Assembly: GCA_028023455.1 (NCBI GenBank)
Contig: JAQFVV010012509.1
Coordinates: forward strand, 992,001 to 1,056,000
From: Epiperipatus broadwayi
Taxonomy: Eukaryota > Onychophora > Udeonychophora > Euonychophora > Peripatidae
DNA length: 64,000 nucleotides
Direction of reading: 5' to 3'
Numbering within the stretch: position 1 is the stretch's first letter; each line of letters opens with the position of its first letter. Below are positions 12,570-23,757 of the stretch, piece after piece. The notes beneath the pieces are model-generated. The model made no database searches, was not told the DNA's origin, and worked only from the letters and a program-made list of their open reading frames with translations. A program made the position numbers and the translations under genes.

Positions 12570-12960
12570 AAGTCAGCAATGTCTCAATTTATTTCAATTT
12601 TCAATACTATCTGCGCTTTGCAAATTAAAATATTATTTACATACTTTACTGCTTGTTATGTATTCTAAAAACTACTACGTAGTAAATCATAGGATTTTGT
12701 GTTGTATGTTTAGACTCAGTGAGTTATTTGTGAAAATATTTAAAGCTTCAAGCTTTCAAACCTAAATACTTACGACTGGCTTAGATATATAGAAAGAAAA
12801 GTTGAGAGAAGGGTGGCCGCCCTTTTCTCGTAAAATCTTTGTTGTGTGTTTGGGTTTGATTGTCGTTTAGACGGCTATCATGACATCTGATTGGCTGTTG
12901 GATAAGTATTTTAACGAGTGCAGTGAGATTCAGCAGTGTCTCAATTTATTTCAATAAACA
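12570..12960. repeat. Direct repeats flanking a GC-richer unrecognised insert
   Basis: The phrase CAGCAATGTCTCAATTTATT with flank occurs near 12573 and again, as a CAGCAGTGTCTC variant, near 12931, about 358 bp apart. Between them, just before the second copy, lies a compositionally distinct block (about 12787-12930) with GGTGGCCGCCCTTTTCTCG and GACATCTGATTGGCTG. This could be an insertion with a long target duplication or a local tandem duplication. I do not recognise the insert. Confidence 0.4.
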
Positions 12961-14969
12961 AATTGCAATATCCACTTCAATCATATATTCTTAAAATTCC
13001 AAGAAATTTCAAATTAATGTTGAAAAATGCTTGACAATAAGATAATTCATAAGTAAATATAAAAAGGAGATAAATACTCTTTAATTAAAAAAATAATGTG
13101 CTTTGAAAGCTGTAATATAAATAATATATGATACAGAGAGTATTTTAAAAAGTATATTTAGTCTTACATAAGAATGGTGGATTACATAATCAAAAAAAAA
13201 AAAACTTTTATCAGAATAGTTATTTAAATATAAATGAAATTAACAATAAGACAATCTAATATGTTAAAGTTCTTTATTAATATCAAGATTACAATATAAA
13301 AAAGGCATTTAAAATAATAAACATTTAGTCATATTATTGTTTGATTTATTATTTATATATATATAATGTGATAAATTAATAATGAATATAAAGAATAGAA
13401 TATAATCCGTAATATATGTGTGTGTGTGCTTTGCGCACAGATAATGAAGCTGATAACAGTATATAAAATAAATAATATTGTACAATTATTAAAGCTGAGC
13501 GCTTTCGGAAGGATTCACTCTCCCATATTCATAGCTACTAGAATATAAGTGCTTCTGTATTATTTTATCTTAGAATAGATGAAATAAAGAAAAGTTATCA
13601 AATTAAAAAAATTTCACAGATTATTTGAGTAGGTTTGGATGAGTGCATATTTTGAAATCCTTTAGATAATAAAGAGTATAATAAATTGCAGTTAATTTGC
13701 CGTATATATGAGCTATTCTACTCCAATATAGATTTGTTATTTAGGCTATAAATGCAATTAACTTTTCTTGAACATGTGCAAATCCATTAGTTTGTATTAT
13801 TGATATGGACTGCAGATTTGTAAATGTAATATTAACTAGTTACTATACATTAATAGTACAAGAAAATGAGCAAACAAAGGAGAAAAAAAAACCTAACAAA
13901 TCAGTTATGTTATTTTCAAAAAAGCAAAAAATTAAAAAGTTGAAATACAATTATATTTTAACTTTACCCTAAGTAATTTGAAGTGATAAATAGTTAAATT
14001 ATGTCAAATCATCTAATTAGTTAATTATTTAATTTAGTTAATGAAAATTCATTTGCTAACATATATTTGTTTTTATTCACCACAAAAGTATGTCTTGTGC
14101 CAGACAAAAATCATCTCGGACAAATTAACCACATATAGACAATAAAAAAAAAAACATTTTAGATATTGATACATAATATTTACTTTTTGAAGAGGTTGAA
14201 GTAGTACAAGAACTTAGGTATGGATAAAAAAACAAACATGGAACCCAATAGATTATCATTTAAAATGGCACGTGTAAAAATATATTGTAATCATTATTAT
14301 TTAGATGATGAAATTTTTTTATAAATTATTCATAATGTTTGTTTAACATGTAAAGACAACTTTTTGAATTGTTATTTATGTTAGTGTCTTGATATCAAAC
14401 ATTTTAATTTAAAATAATCTTTACTAAATCAGAAGTTTCATTTGAACCATAATTTAATTGGAGTTTTAAAAAAAAGGTCCTCAGTCTCCCAAATAGTGTG
14501 AACACTGCAAAAGAAGACAGTAAAAAAAATATACAAGAAAAATATATTATGAATGAAAGGTGAGCAGCGTAATCAATCAAATCATATTTTTAATAAAAGC
14601 CTTATAGTATTTTAAAAAAAGGAGATCAAAATCTTTTCTAAATATCCAAAAAGACAAAAAAAAAAAAAAAGAATAATTGTAAATATGTGAACCAAAGCAC
14701 ATGCCCAAGTATTCAAACCTGATATGAAAAAATAAGAAGAATGTAGACTCTCAGCCATGTGTGAAAGTTTTTCTATTACCTTTCTCTGAAGAGGAGTTAG
14801 AATAGTAATTTTAAAACAAATAAAAAAATATTAAAAGGAAATATTATTAAAGATATATAAAGGAAATAAAGACAAGATAAAGATTATTTTCTTATATAGA
14901 TATAATAAACACCTCCATACTTTCCTATTCTTTTTAAATTCATATAAATAAAGATATAATAAAAGACAA
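12961..14969. other. AT-rich non-coding DNA
   Basis: No gene seen. A (TG)n run lies near 13418-13428. An AGCTGAGCGCTTTCGG-type motif at 13492 recurs on the opposite strand at about 24340 and may be the end of an unrecognised mobile element. Confidence 0.4.
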
Positions 14970-15026
14970 ATGACCCCCAAGATGCATTTCGTGCTGAACC
15001 AGCACTCATCAGTTGGCCCAGGTCAC
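14970..15026 (-). ncRNA. Hammerhead ribozyme (type I, minimal stem III), intact core
   Basis: Reading the minus strand, the conserved core CUGAUGA is followed by stem II GUGCU-GGUUC-AGCAC (5 bp, 5-nt loop) and then GAAA. A four-base palindrome UGCA serves as a loopless stem III. Then UC and the predicted cleavage site follow (between 14981 and 14980). Stem I closes the fold: CCAA pairs with UUGG, a UGGG/G internal bulge follows, and GUGACC pairs with GGUCAU. Every catalytic position I can check is canonical, with a C at position 17. Such tiny stem III hammerheads are known from Penelope-like elements and metazoan retrozymes and are thought to act as dimers. Unlike the copies at 18.7, 19.2 and 58.7 kb, no tRNA-like box is obvious beside this one. 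Confidence 0.88.
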
Positions 15027-17152
15027 TATCTCTCATAACTGGCAAATTTAATTCTATGAGTTTAAAATGTTTGCTTCAAACAAATATGCATTCCATAATT
15101 TTGTCAAAATATTTCAATTATAAAATGATTAGAATCCTGTAGACTTTGTTAAAGATGGTTATTCCATATCCAGATTTACTTTCTCTCTCTCATGTACAGC
15201 AAATATAAATTTTAGTTTCTCAAACCAAAACAATTTTAAATTTCCAGGAATAGCATGCATGGTTGTTTAAATTTTTTTTACATAAATGCATTGTATACTC
15301 AAGTATTTATATATTTATTTCATTTTTATTTAAACGTTCTTTTGACCAATGTTATAAACTTCATGTGACTAGGATTAGAATCATTTCTTTAAATGTTGAA
15401 TTTTTTAAAACGAATTTCTTATTTTAAACATCTTAAAAAGCAGTTTAATCGGTGCCCCCCCCCCCCAATATCATTGCTTACATCATTTTAACTTTAGTCT
15501 TACATCAAAATTCAAGACCGTTTCTTTGCTCAAAGTATTTTAATTTATAGGGAGGCAATTCTTTTTCTTTTATTACTTATAAAAAGTTTATGGTTCAGAA
15601 TTCTAGACAAGCAGTCTCACAGATACAAGCAGTCTCACACAAGATAAATAAAATTTTATAATATTATCAATATTACTGTTTATTCCTTGACATTACAGCA
15701 ATATAAATTTATATTATTTTTGTACAATAACAATTTAAAATGAAGCACTTTGTTACTTGTAGATTTAATACAAAATTGCTTTTATAAATTTAATCTATCC
15801 AAGGAAAAAAATCTTATGGCTTAAAATTTTATTACCGTTTGAATAATTAAATATTTTATATTTACCATCAATAACTTGTCTAAATTTTAATAAACCATAC
15901 TGAGTTCTAATCCTTAGAGAGAGGTGACACTTATTTTATTACAACCTGCAACACTTTATGCTAGTTATATTCAGATCAATAAAACTTTCCCTCTCTTTTG
16001 GCAGACTATCTTTTCTTTCATTTTACAACTTGTCAATTGCGTGTAAAAAAAGACTCTTAATACATATTTAAATAAATAAATTTTTAAATAATTAATTTAT
16101 AAGAATTTTTTTTAATATTTTACAATGAAATATCTACACATACTCATACATATACAATTGCCCATACATATACGTTTGGGTCGAAAAGATAAATGGATTC
16201 ATTATATCTTTTCCCAAAGACTTTATCTTGTGTTTGAAAAAGTGGGAGTATTCATTTATATAGTGACAACTAGAAAGCACATGTGCATTAGCTTATTGGT
16301 ATTACAATTAATATGATATAAATTGAAGTACTTAATATTATTATACACCAAATAATAATTAATAAGTTTTCTATCAGACTTTATAAAGATAAATTTGTTA
16401 ACAAATATTCTATTAATATATTGATTTAACATCTTACTCCTTTAATTGCACTTTGTTTAAATTAAGCTGATATTTAAATTATAGGTTTATTTGTCATTTT
16501 ATCAATGCAAATATTTATTTTTGAATGGTGAAAAGAATTAATCTATTATATGAATTAAGGATTTCTCATGACGTAAAATTAATGGGTAAAGTATTTTTCC
16601 TTTTTCCTAAACACAGAGATTTTAGAAATAAAGGGTTAGGAAAATATAGATGGCTAGTTTAGACTATAATTCTCATTACTGATAGACATATATATATATA
16701 TAACAAATTAAGAAATGGATGATAAACATATTTAAAATAATGTTCTTTCATCTGATATAAGTAGAATGAAATTCTTTTCCTAAAAACATGTTGAATGTAA
16801 GCCAAAAAAATTCTGTACCTGTTGTTAACATTTAGTAAAATATTTTCTCTCATTAAGTGTCAAATGTAACTATGCAAGCAAGTTAGTTTGAATTCAAAAC
16901 CTTAAGTGGCTTAGCTTGAGATTATAAAATTAAAAGTAGTTGCTGAATGTGTAGATGCAAGTCAAAGTTCTCATTGATGAAGAATGTCATTATTATTAAT
17001 CAGATATTTTTGATATTTTTAAAATGCAATTTCACATATGAAAGTTTATTAGTATATATCATACAGTATAGTTACAATTAAATACTACTTTACGCTATAC
17101 TAGTATTAAAAATAAAATAGAAAATTATATAACATTAAAACACTAATCAAAC
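15027..17152. other. AT-rich non-coding DNA
   Basis: No supported gene or bounded repeat. There is a run of 12 C at 15455-15466. The short open frames here are low-complexity A/T translations. Confidence 0.45.
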
Positions 17153-18129
17153 ATACTAAAATTCTCTCATGATATTGGTTTGGCTACTAAACAAATAGAA
17201 CTTCCCAAGTGAAAATCAACTAAAACATAACACATTTAGATATAATAGATTAATCATTCATATAATTCATTTTAAATTCCATCTACCTTTAATATCAAAG
17301 GAAGTTTTCGCAAGATTAATGATGTCAAAATCAAAAAGATTAATTATCAGTTTCTTTAATTATTTTGAATAAAATCATGACAGTAACCTAAATCAGCATA
17401 ATCCAAGGCAAATTGCCTTCCTTGAATTATACTGATTTAGGTTACCATCATGATTTTATTAAGAATATTATATAGTTAATAAAAATGTTTACAAGCTTGA
17501 TTTTAAAAGTTTTAAAGTCAATGAAAAGAAAAGTTTTATTTCCTTACTGGTTAAGGCTTCAGTTTATAGATTAATTATTAATAAGTCATTTATTGATCGG
17601 TATGAGAATTGCTTAAAAGAATTTGATTTAAATTCATCACTAAATAGTTCAAAACAATCTCCTGATGTTAAGTGTATTCCTGGTATAGTTTATAAGATTC
17701 ATTGTAATTGTCATAAAATTTATATAGGTCAAAATTAATTTTGTCTTAATGAAAGAGTTAATGTTCATAAAAGTAGATAAAAATAGATATCATAACTCAC
17801 ATATTTGTGAACTTAATATAGGCTATATTATTTGATAGGAAAAGATGGATTGAACTTGCAGAGATCTTCATCCTGCAGTGGATTGATAATGGTTGATGAT
17901 GATGATTTGACAATGCAAAGTTATCAATTGAAACAATGATTAATTATTATGACTCTGAAACCATCAATATTATAGAAATTTTCTTTGATATTAAAGGTAG
18001 ATGGAATTTAAAATAAATTATATGAATGTTTAATCTGTTGTATATAAATGTGTTATGTTTTAGTTGATTTTCCCTTGAGAAAGTCTATTTGTGCAATAGG
18101 CCAGCCATGATTATGAGAGAATTTTAGTA
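17153..18129 (+). mobile_element. Penelope-like element remnant inside long inverted terminal repeats
   Basis: Arms of about 150 bp flank the element as imperfect inverted repeats. The left arm starts TACTAAAATTCTCTCAT (17154) and includes AAAATCAACTAAAACATAAC and CCATCTACCTTTAATATC. The right arm carries their complements and ends GAGAGAATTTTAGTA (about 18115-18129). Inside lie a palindrome (17371-17460, arms of about 40 bp) and the end of a Penelope-type polyprotein with a GIY-YIG motif (see the nested pseudogene). A stretch near 17865-17915 (CATCCTGCAGTGGATTGATA, then a TGATGATGATG tail) resembles the 3' end of an RTE-like LINE inserted into it. Penelope-like elements are known to carry terminal 'pseudo-LTRs' that can be inverted, which fits this layout. 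Confidence 0.7.
17526..17834 (+). pseudogene. GIY-YIG endonuclease end of a Penelope-like polyprotein
   Basis: The plus strand reads without a stop from about 17526 to 17735. It includes SFIDRYENCLKEFDLNS and then GIVYKIHCNCHKIYIGQ, which is the paired G-I-x-Y ... Y-I-G signature of GIY-YIG nucleases in the form typical of Penelope-like retroelements (the paired C-x-C before the second half is characteristic). After one stop, FCLNERVNVHKSR continues the same frame with the conserved Arg and His. In an active element this domain nicks DNA to prime reverse transcription. Only the last part of the protein survives; the reverse transcriptase is missing, so it is dead. Confidence 0.75.
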
Positions 18130-18580
18130 TAAGTATGTTATTTTACTAGTATGGTGCTTACAACATAGTTTTAAAATTATATGTAGCCTGCATGAAGAAT
18201 TGATAACCTCAAAGTTAATTATCTTTTAATTAATTATGACCAATATCAAAACTCAAATGAGTAATTAACCATTTAATGTCATCATTTAACTAAAAAAGAT
18301 AATTTATAAACAATTTTTAAATTAAGTGTTTGATATATGCATATGGAGAATTTTCTGTTAAAAATACAGATAGTATTATTAAAAAATTAAGTAGTATACA
18401 ATTATAATATAAGGAATAGTATACAATTATCTAGGAATCAAAGTATTTTAACAATGAATATTGAAAAAATGTATCCAAGCATTCCAAGACTGAAAAGTAT
18501 AGAAATATTAATAAAAAATTTAAAGCAAAATATAAATGATATATGCAAAAGTTATAATAAAAGAGGGTTTAATATATGAA
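18130..18580. other. AT-rich non-coding DNA
   Basis: The interval between the Penelope remnant and the hammerhead repeats has no recognisable content. The phrase TAGTATACAATTAT occurs twice close together (about 18391 and 18418). Confidence 0.4.
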
Positions 18581-18721
18581 TTTTTTTCTACAATACAGGC
18601 TTTTTTCATACTTGCACTCCAATATGTAATATATAGGGGATTTGAACTCAGACTTTCACATGATCCTCAACTATCCATGCTATCTCATACTGCTGACACA
18701 CTTGACTACACACGATGAAAA

Positions 18722-18782
18722 AATAATCACAAATAAAAGTATTTTGTGCTAAACCAGCACTCATCAGTTGGTCCAGATTATC
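18722..18782 (-). ncRNA. Hammerhead ribozyme relic, unit A
   Basis: The minus strand has CUGAUGA, stem II GUGCU-GGUUU-AGCAC, then AAAA instead of GAAA. This single change at the invariant G12 should abolish cleavage. The outer stem I AUAAUC/GAUUAU and the UGG bulge are retained, but the inner strand has drifted to UUUGU and stem III (UAC/UUU) is no longer palindromic. Confidence 0.8.
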
Positions 18783-19193
18783 ATCTTCACATATATATAC
18801 AATCAATACTCAGCTTATATTAAGATAGCCAATCTTCATATTTTAATGGACAGGCTTCAATCCACACCACAAATCTTCAGCTGTCCATTTCATTGAAAAT
18901 CTAATGATGGAACACTCAAAGCCCACATTGATGCCAACCTTCTCATCCTATCTATGTTGACCATAAGTCACTGACCCCTCATGTACAGGACATAATCCAT
19001 TTACATACACATACAAGGAATGAGCAGACCTTACAGCACAATATTTTAATGTTTTTTTCTACAATACAGGTTTTTTTCATACCTGCACTCCAATATGTAT
19101 TATATATATAGAGGATTTGAACTCAGACTTTCACATGACCCTCAACTATCCACATTATCTCATACTGCTGACACATTTGATTACACACATAAT

Positions 19194-19255
19194 AAATAAT
19201 CACCAATATATGTATTTCACGATAAATCAGCCTTCATCAGTTTTTTCAGATTATC
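19194..19255 (-). ncRNA. Hammerhead ribozyme relic, unit B
   Basis: The core CUGAUGA and GAAA survive, with stem III UACAUA, cleavage UA and 3' strand UUGGUGAUUAU. However, the 5' strand of inner stem I is mutated to a run of A, and stem II (AGGCU/AUCGU) no longer pairs well. It is probably inactive. Confidence 0.75.
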
Positions 19256-20068
19256 ATCTCCACACATATATACAATCAATGCTCAATTTATATTAAGATA
19301 GCCAATCTTCATACTTAATGGACAGGCTTCAATCCACTCCACCCCATACCTCTTCAGCTGTTCATTTCACTGAAAATTCTGATGATGGAATGCTCAAAGC
19401 CCACATTGGTGCCAACCTTCTCATCTACCCATGTTGATCATATGACACTCTGATCCTTCATGTACAGGACATAATCCACTTACATACATATACGAGGTAT
19501 GGGCAGACCTTACAGCACTATACTCAATTTAAAATTGATACCTGACTAATTTGCTTTTTTTTTGACAGTAATGAACCAGAAAGTGTTCTTTTTGTTAGTG
19601 TGTATATATAAAAAGTAATATTATTTAAATAGTAAATGTACAAATAATTCCCTACTAATTTTCTTTTTTGACAATAATCAGACACTGGGTTGTTTTTCTT
19701 TGTGCATATATATAAAAAGTAACTTGTCACGGATGAATTCTCAAGAAAATGTTACTTTTCGTGCGATTGTCGAAATACTGCTCTGCTGCACCCTTAAAAG
19801 CAGTTTTTGAGGGTTACACATTTGTAATGGAACCTTCATGACATTGTTAATAAAGTTACAATGTAACAGTAGGTTACAGCATTTGAAAAAAAATACCTTT
19901 GTAATAATTATGACAGGCTAAAATCCACACACTCTCACACGAAAGTATAGAGGAAATTGACATTCTAGCATTACGATAAAGTTAATAGCACAACCAACTA
20001 CGGCAGCCAATAAAGGCATTTGTCTGTGCTTGTAAGCATAAAAAAAAGCCAGAGTAGCTAACCAGCGG

Positions 20069-20173
20069 GGACTCTTTCTGTGTTTTATTGTAGAAAGAAG
20101 CCTCTTAGGTTGGCTGAAGCTGCCACCCAATCCGCGGCGAGGACTCTTTCTGTGTTTTATCGTAGAAAGAAGC
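20069..20173. repeat. Duplicated short hairpin unit
   Basis: Two copies of a 35-base unit lie 70 bp apart, each able to fold through CTTTCT pairing with AGAAAG. They differ only at one or two positions, so the duplication is younger than most repeats in the window. Confidence 0.75.
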
Positions 20174-20659
20174 CTGAAGTTTATATTTTAAATATAATAA
20201 TGAATTTTGGAATATACACAAAGGATTGATTAAGGATTGTGCAATTAGTGGGTTAATATTATCAATATTGTAACGGTCAGAAATGTGTGATTCATTAACA
20301 TAGTGCAGAATTCGACCACCACACAGAACTGCAGCCCCATCTAGATAGCGAAGCTACCTGTAGTACTGAGTTCGAACCTAGTTTATCGGTTCCACAATAC
20401 AATCTACGAAACAATGCATCTGATGCAACATTAGTAAATATTTCTTTAGGCACGGTGGTCAGGGATATGCAAGAGATTCATGATTTTATTTCAAGTTAGC
20501 CAAAGGAACATTAAGATACATTGACTTACAGAATCGAGGAAATACTATATGGAATGGGTATCGAATAAATAAATAAAGAAGTAACGGCAGACGTATAGTT
20601 TGACATTATTTATTGAAACATTTTAATAATAAATTATTTATTAATAATATTTGGTAATA

Positions 20660-20840
20660 TTTAAAATTTAGTAACAGGATTTTCCGATACTGTTAGACAT
20701 CAAAAAAATACATTTATTTATTTAGAAACATTTATGCGAAATCATTTTACCAATAATACTTTATATTTAAGATCTCAGTAGCGGTATTTTCCGATACTGT
20801 TATGTTTACAAAGAGAAATACATTTATTTGATGACGTAAT
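20660..20840. repeat. 107-bp tandem duplication
   Basis: TTTTCCGATACTGTTA followed by an AAATACATTTATTT block occurs at 20680 and again at 20787, with flanking similarity (GTAACAGGA versus GTAGCGGTA). The copies are partly diverged. Confidence 0.7.
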
Positions 20841-22180
20841 CTAGTTACCTAAAATTCTCAAGCAAGTATTTCTAAGGCATGTCTTTAGGGATTTATACTT
20901 TTGCAATACAAGAGTCTAAAGTAAGATTTATAATAGTAGCGACGGACATATATTTATTTAATTAAAGATATTTACTAATAACTAAAAACAAACATTTCTT
21001 TGAGAGTGGATTATGTCACTAATGCAGGGACGGAGTTATACATAAAATAATAAAGTTAATAAAAGAAAAACGTGATACGCTTAGAAAGGCAATTGGAAGT
21101 GGCAGTATATTGAAACTGCAAAGCCGTGAATGAGTTTATAAGAATGACGGGCTGGCGTTTGCCATAAACCCAAAGAGGTAAGGTGTCACATAAGCATAAC
21201 CATGGACAAGTGGTTCGTGCTTGTGTAGGACGACTGGGGTTAATTTCAACCCTATAGAATCCGGAATATTCAAAGCTTGTAATGGGTCATCGCGTCTCTA
21301 AAACGTAACACATGTATAATGTACAGATGATTCTGTTAAGATTTAAATATATTTTATAACTCGGCCCTACATTATCAATATTTAATAATGAACGTTTGCG
21401 ACTGTCAAAGAAATGCAATTTTATGGAATTATTAATCAAAATTTAATAAATATAAACAATATGTAAACTGGGTGATTATTACAACAAATACGTCAGCCAT
21501 TTGCTAAGCAGTAGACCCTTGCATTACAATAAATGAAGCACTGAATGCATGTCGATTTATATGAAAATATTAAGTTATTTATGAGAGTAAATATTAATGA
21601 AAATTTGACACGCATCCACTGTTTCAAGCGATCATAGATTTATACTTAGAAAATTATGAGCATGCGATAATTATATAATAAAATGTAGATTTTAGAAATA
21701 CATACCCAAGAAAGATAGAGTTAGGCAGGCTAGATTGTTAAAGAAATTTACATAATATTAATTATTAAATTTATAGTTTTACAAATGAGAATTTACAGTT
21801 TATAGTTTATAAGTTATAAAAAGATGAATGAGCTATAGCGGGATATTAGTAGAGTACTCTAGAGAATTTGGATACAGGTACCTGTTTTATGAGGTTTTCC
21901 GATCAGTGATCAGCAGCAAATTGTTCATGATTCTAGCATTAGCAGTTCTTTACAGTATTTAGGTAATGTAATTTATTTAAATAGCAGCAGCAGTTTTCTA
22001 ATTGTTCAGGGCAGCAGATCTTCTTTGGTGGATTTATGGAAGGCACGGGCGTAGGTTCTCAGCAAACAATCGACCATCTCTGGGGAGAATAGTCTTTGGT
22101 GCTTTCTATTCACGCATACTGTGGCACGTAAAACAATATATATATTAGGAGACCCTCAACTGCTCGAGAGCAAAGCTAAA

Positions 22181-22825
22181 GTTCAACTAAAAGTTTCTAG
22201 AAAGTCTAAAATGACCTCCTTTCTTAGATCCTATCTTTTACATTTTTGTTATAGTTTATTTTTGCATTCCACTTAATCTGCCTTGAGGATAATCAATGCA
22301 TTTAATTATAGAGAAAGCTGCCTTTCTATTGTTTAATTTACATTTTACATTTTATAATTACATTTTGGGAAATTTTTCTTTAATTAATCTATTATCTCTC
22401 ACCAACCGTTGCTTTTAAAATTTCAAATACAAAAGGGAACATAGGATTATTTTTACTTTTAATTAAATATTACAATCTATTTCTAAAATTATTACTAAAT
22501 GAAATTTAAACAAAGCAATAAATAACGGATTTTACAATTCAAAATAAATAGTTAAAATTATATATTTTTATATAACTAAAAGAAGAAATCTAAATTATAT
22601 TATTTATCTTTATTTATTGCCTTAAATTTGATATCGAAATGTGTGCATGTTCATGGTGAATTCTACATATATCTATACATTTTTAATATTGCTACACACA
22701 CAATTCGATACCAAAAAGTTTAAATTTGGGTAGGATAGAGCGGTGAGTGAGAGACGATAGAAAAAAAAGGTCAAACTTAAGATTCGAATACGAATCTTAC
22801 TGTTTCAATATTGATAAATGAATTA
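22181..22825. other. AT-rich non-coding DNA
   Basis: No supported feature. Confidence 0.4.
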
Positions 22826-23757
22826 GGAATGATTATAATTTAAAAAAGAATAATTAGTCAAGAAATAATAAGAGTTGTGAATAATATTTATAAAGATTTC
22901 AATGACAATCTATATATTAAAATTACAAAAGTAGAATTTGAAGATAAATTAAATATTTAGATACAGATATTTACATAGATAATAATAATATTGTATTAAA
23001 ACATTTTATTAAAGAAGACAAATTAAGAAAAATTATTCATATAGGCTCACAACAAGCATGGGTACAAAAGTTGGCAGTTACTAAAATTTTAAATATAGAA
23101 ATAATAAATATAATGCAGATAAAAATGTAGCTCAATTATAAAAGAATTAATTTAGTAAATTATATAAAAATTATGGATACAATCCTAAAAGTACTAAAAA
23201 TATATTTTCTAATTCTAAAAAATCTGTGGTAGGTGATAGCATGTCTATGAAAAGCAATTGCAATAATGATAATAACTACAGTTCAAATAAAAAATGAATC
23301 AAGCTTTCATATTATCCAAAATTTATGATACATTGATAAAAAAACAAAAATTATATTGATAAGCATATAAATATTGAATGGTCAAATAGCAAAAGTCTGT
23401 ATAAATTAGTAGGCAAGTATAAATTAAGAGGTGATATAAAATACAAAAAAAAATAGTATATAAAATTAACTGTGAATTTTGCAATATCATTTACTACACT
23501 CATATAGGGAAATAGAGGTAAGAACCAAAGAACATAAACAATGCCATTAATAGTCAAGATGATCGATCTGCTTTATACATTTATTACTTAACATATGGAC
23601 ATAAAATAAATGCTATAAAAATATTAAACCGTTAAATTATATTACAAATCCAAAGAGAAGAAAAATATATAAAACATATTACATTAAACATAACTTAAAT
23701 AATTGAATAAATATTTACAAAACTTCAATAAATTTAGTTAACAACTGGTCAATTGGA
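22826..23757 (+). pseudogene. Penelope-like element remnant (RT end plus GIY-YIG), frameshifted
   Basis: Broken plus-strand frames spell parts of a Penelope-like polyprotein in order. From 22951 the frame reads YLDTDIYIDNNNIVLKHFI (end of the reverse transcriptase, where the family has an FLDT-like block). After that come a variable linker and SIYKINCEFCNIIYYTHIGK at about 23457-23515, the first half of GIY-YIG with the family's C-x2-C. After a frame change come RTKEHKQCH and then DDRSALYIYYLTYGHKIN at about 23559-23612, the conserved second half with Arg, Glu/His and the 'H..HG H' region. Several stops and frameshifts make it non-functional. It differs from the copy at 17.5 kb (C-x2-C versus C-x-C), so two Penelope families are present. 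I saw no clear terminal repeats. Confidence 0.72.

Larger units (their letters stand above)
18581..19520 (-). repeat. Tandem dimer of a hammerhead/tRNA-like repeat (retrozyme-like)
   Basis: Two direct copies, starting at about 18581 and 19052 (period about 471-473 bp), share the whole unit: TTCTACAATACAGG, the segment CTCCAATATGTA, a tRNA-like block, a hammerhead relic, ATGGACAGGCTTCAATCCAC, ATGTACAGGACATAATCCA and GCAGACCTTACAGCAC. On the minus strand, a box-A-like TAGTCAAGTGT (18698-18708) and a box-B match GTTCAAATCC (within 18636-18649; again at 19112-19123) sit just downstream of each hammerhead. A tandem arrangement lets two hammerheads excise a unit-length RNA. Both ribozymes here carry core or stem damage. 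A related single unit is at 58.6 kb. Similar architecture is known for SINE-like hammerhead repeats of flatworms and for metazoan retrozymes. Confidence 0.82.
19521..22180. other. Less AT-rich, CpG-retaining region of unknown nature
   Basis: This stretch contains more G+C and more CG dinucleotides than anything around it, yet no long open frame. Internal repeats include a 35-bp hairpin-forming unit, GACTCTTTCTGTGTTTTAT followed by GTAGAAAGAAGCC, at about 20069-20103 and 20139-20173 (70 bp apart). A 107-bp-spaced duplication around TTTTCCGATACTGTTA is at 20680 and 20787. Near 20365-20380 there is a box-B-like GAGTTCGAACC. A 70-residue minus-strand frame (19918-20130) has balanced composition but no family I recognise. 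It could be a retroelement long terminal region or an RNA-gene-derived repeat; I cannot name it. Confidence 0.35.

Noticed and set aside
19330-19395. CTGATGATGG inside the retrozyme unit as a second hammerhead core
   Set aside because: No GAAA with a closing stem II follows; it is just part of the repeat body.
20360-20400. tRNA gene suggested by GAGTTCGAACC
   Set aside because: The upstream box A and the stems cannot be completed at normal spacing.
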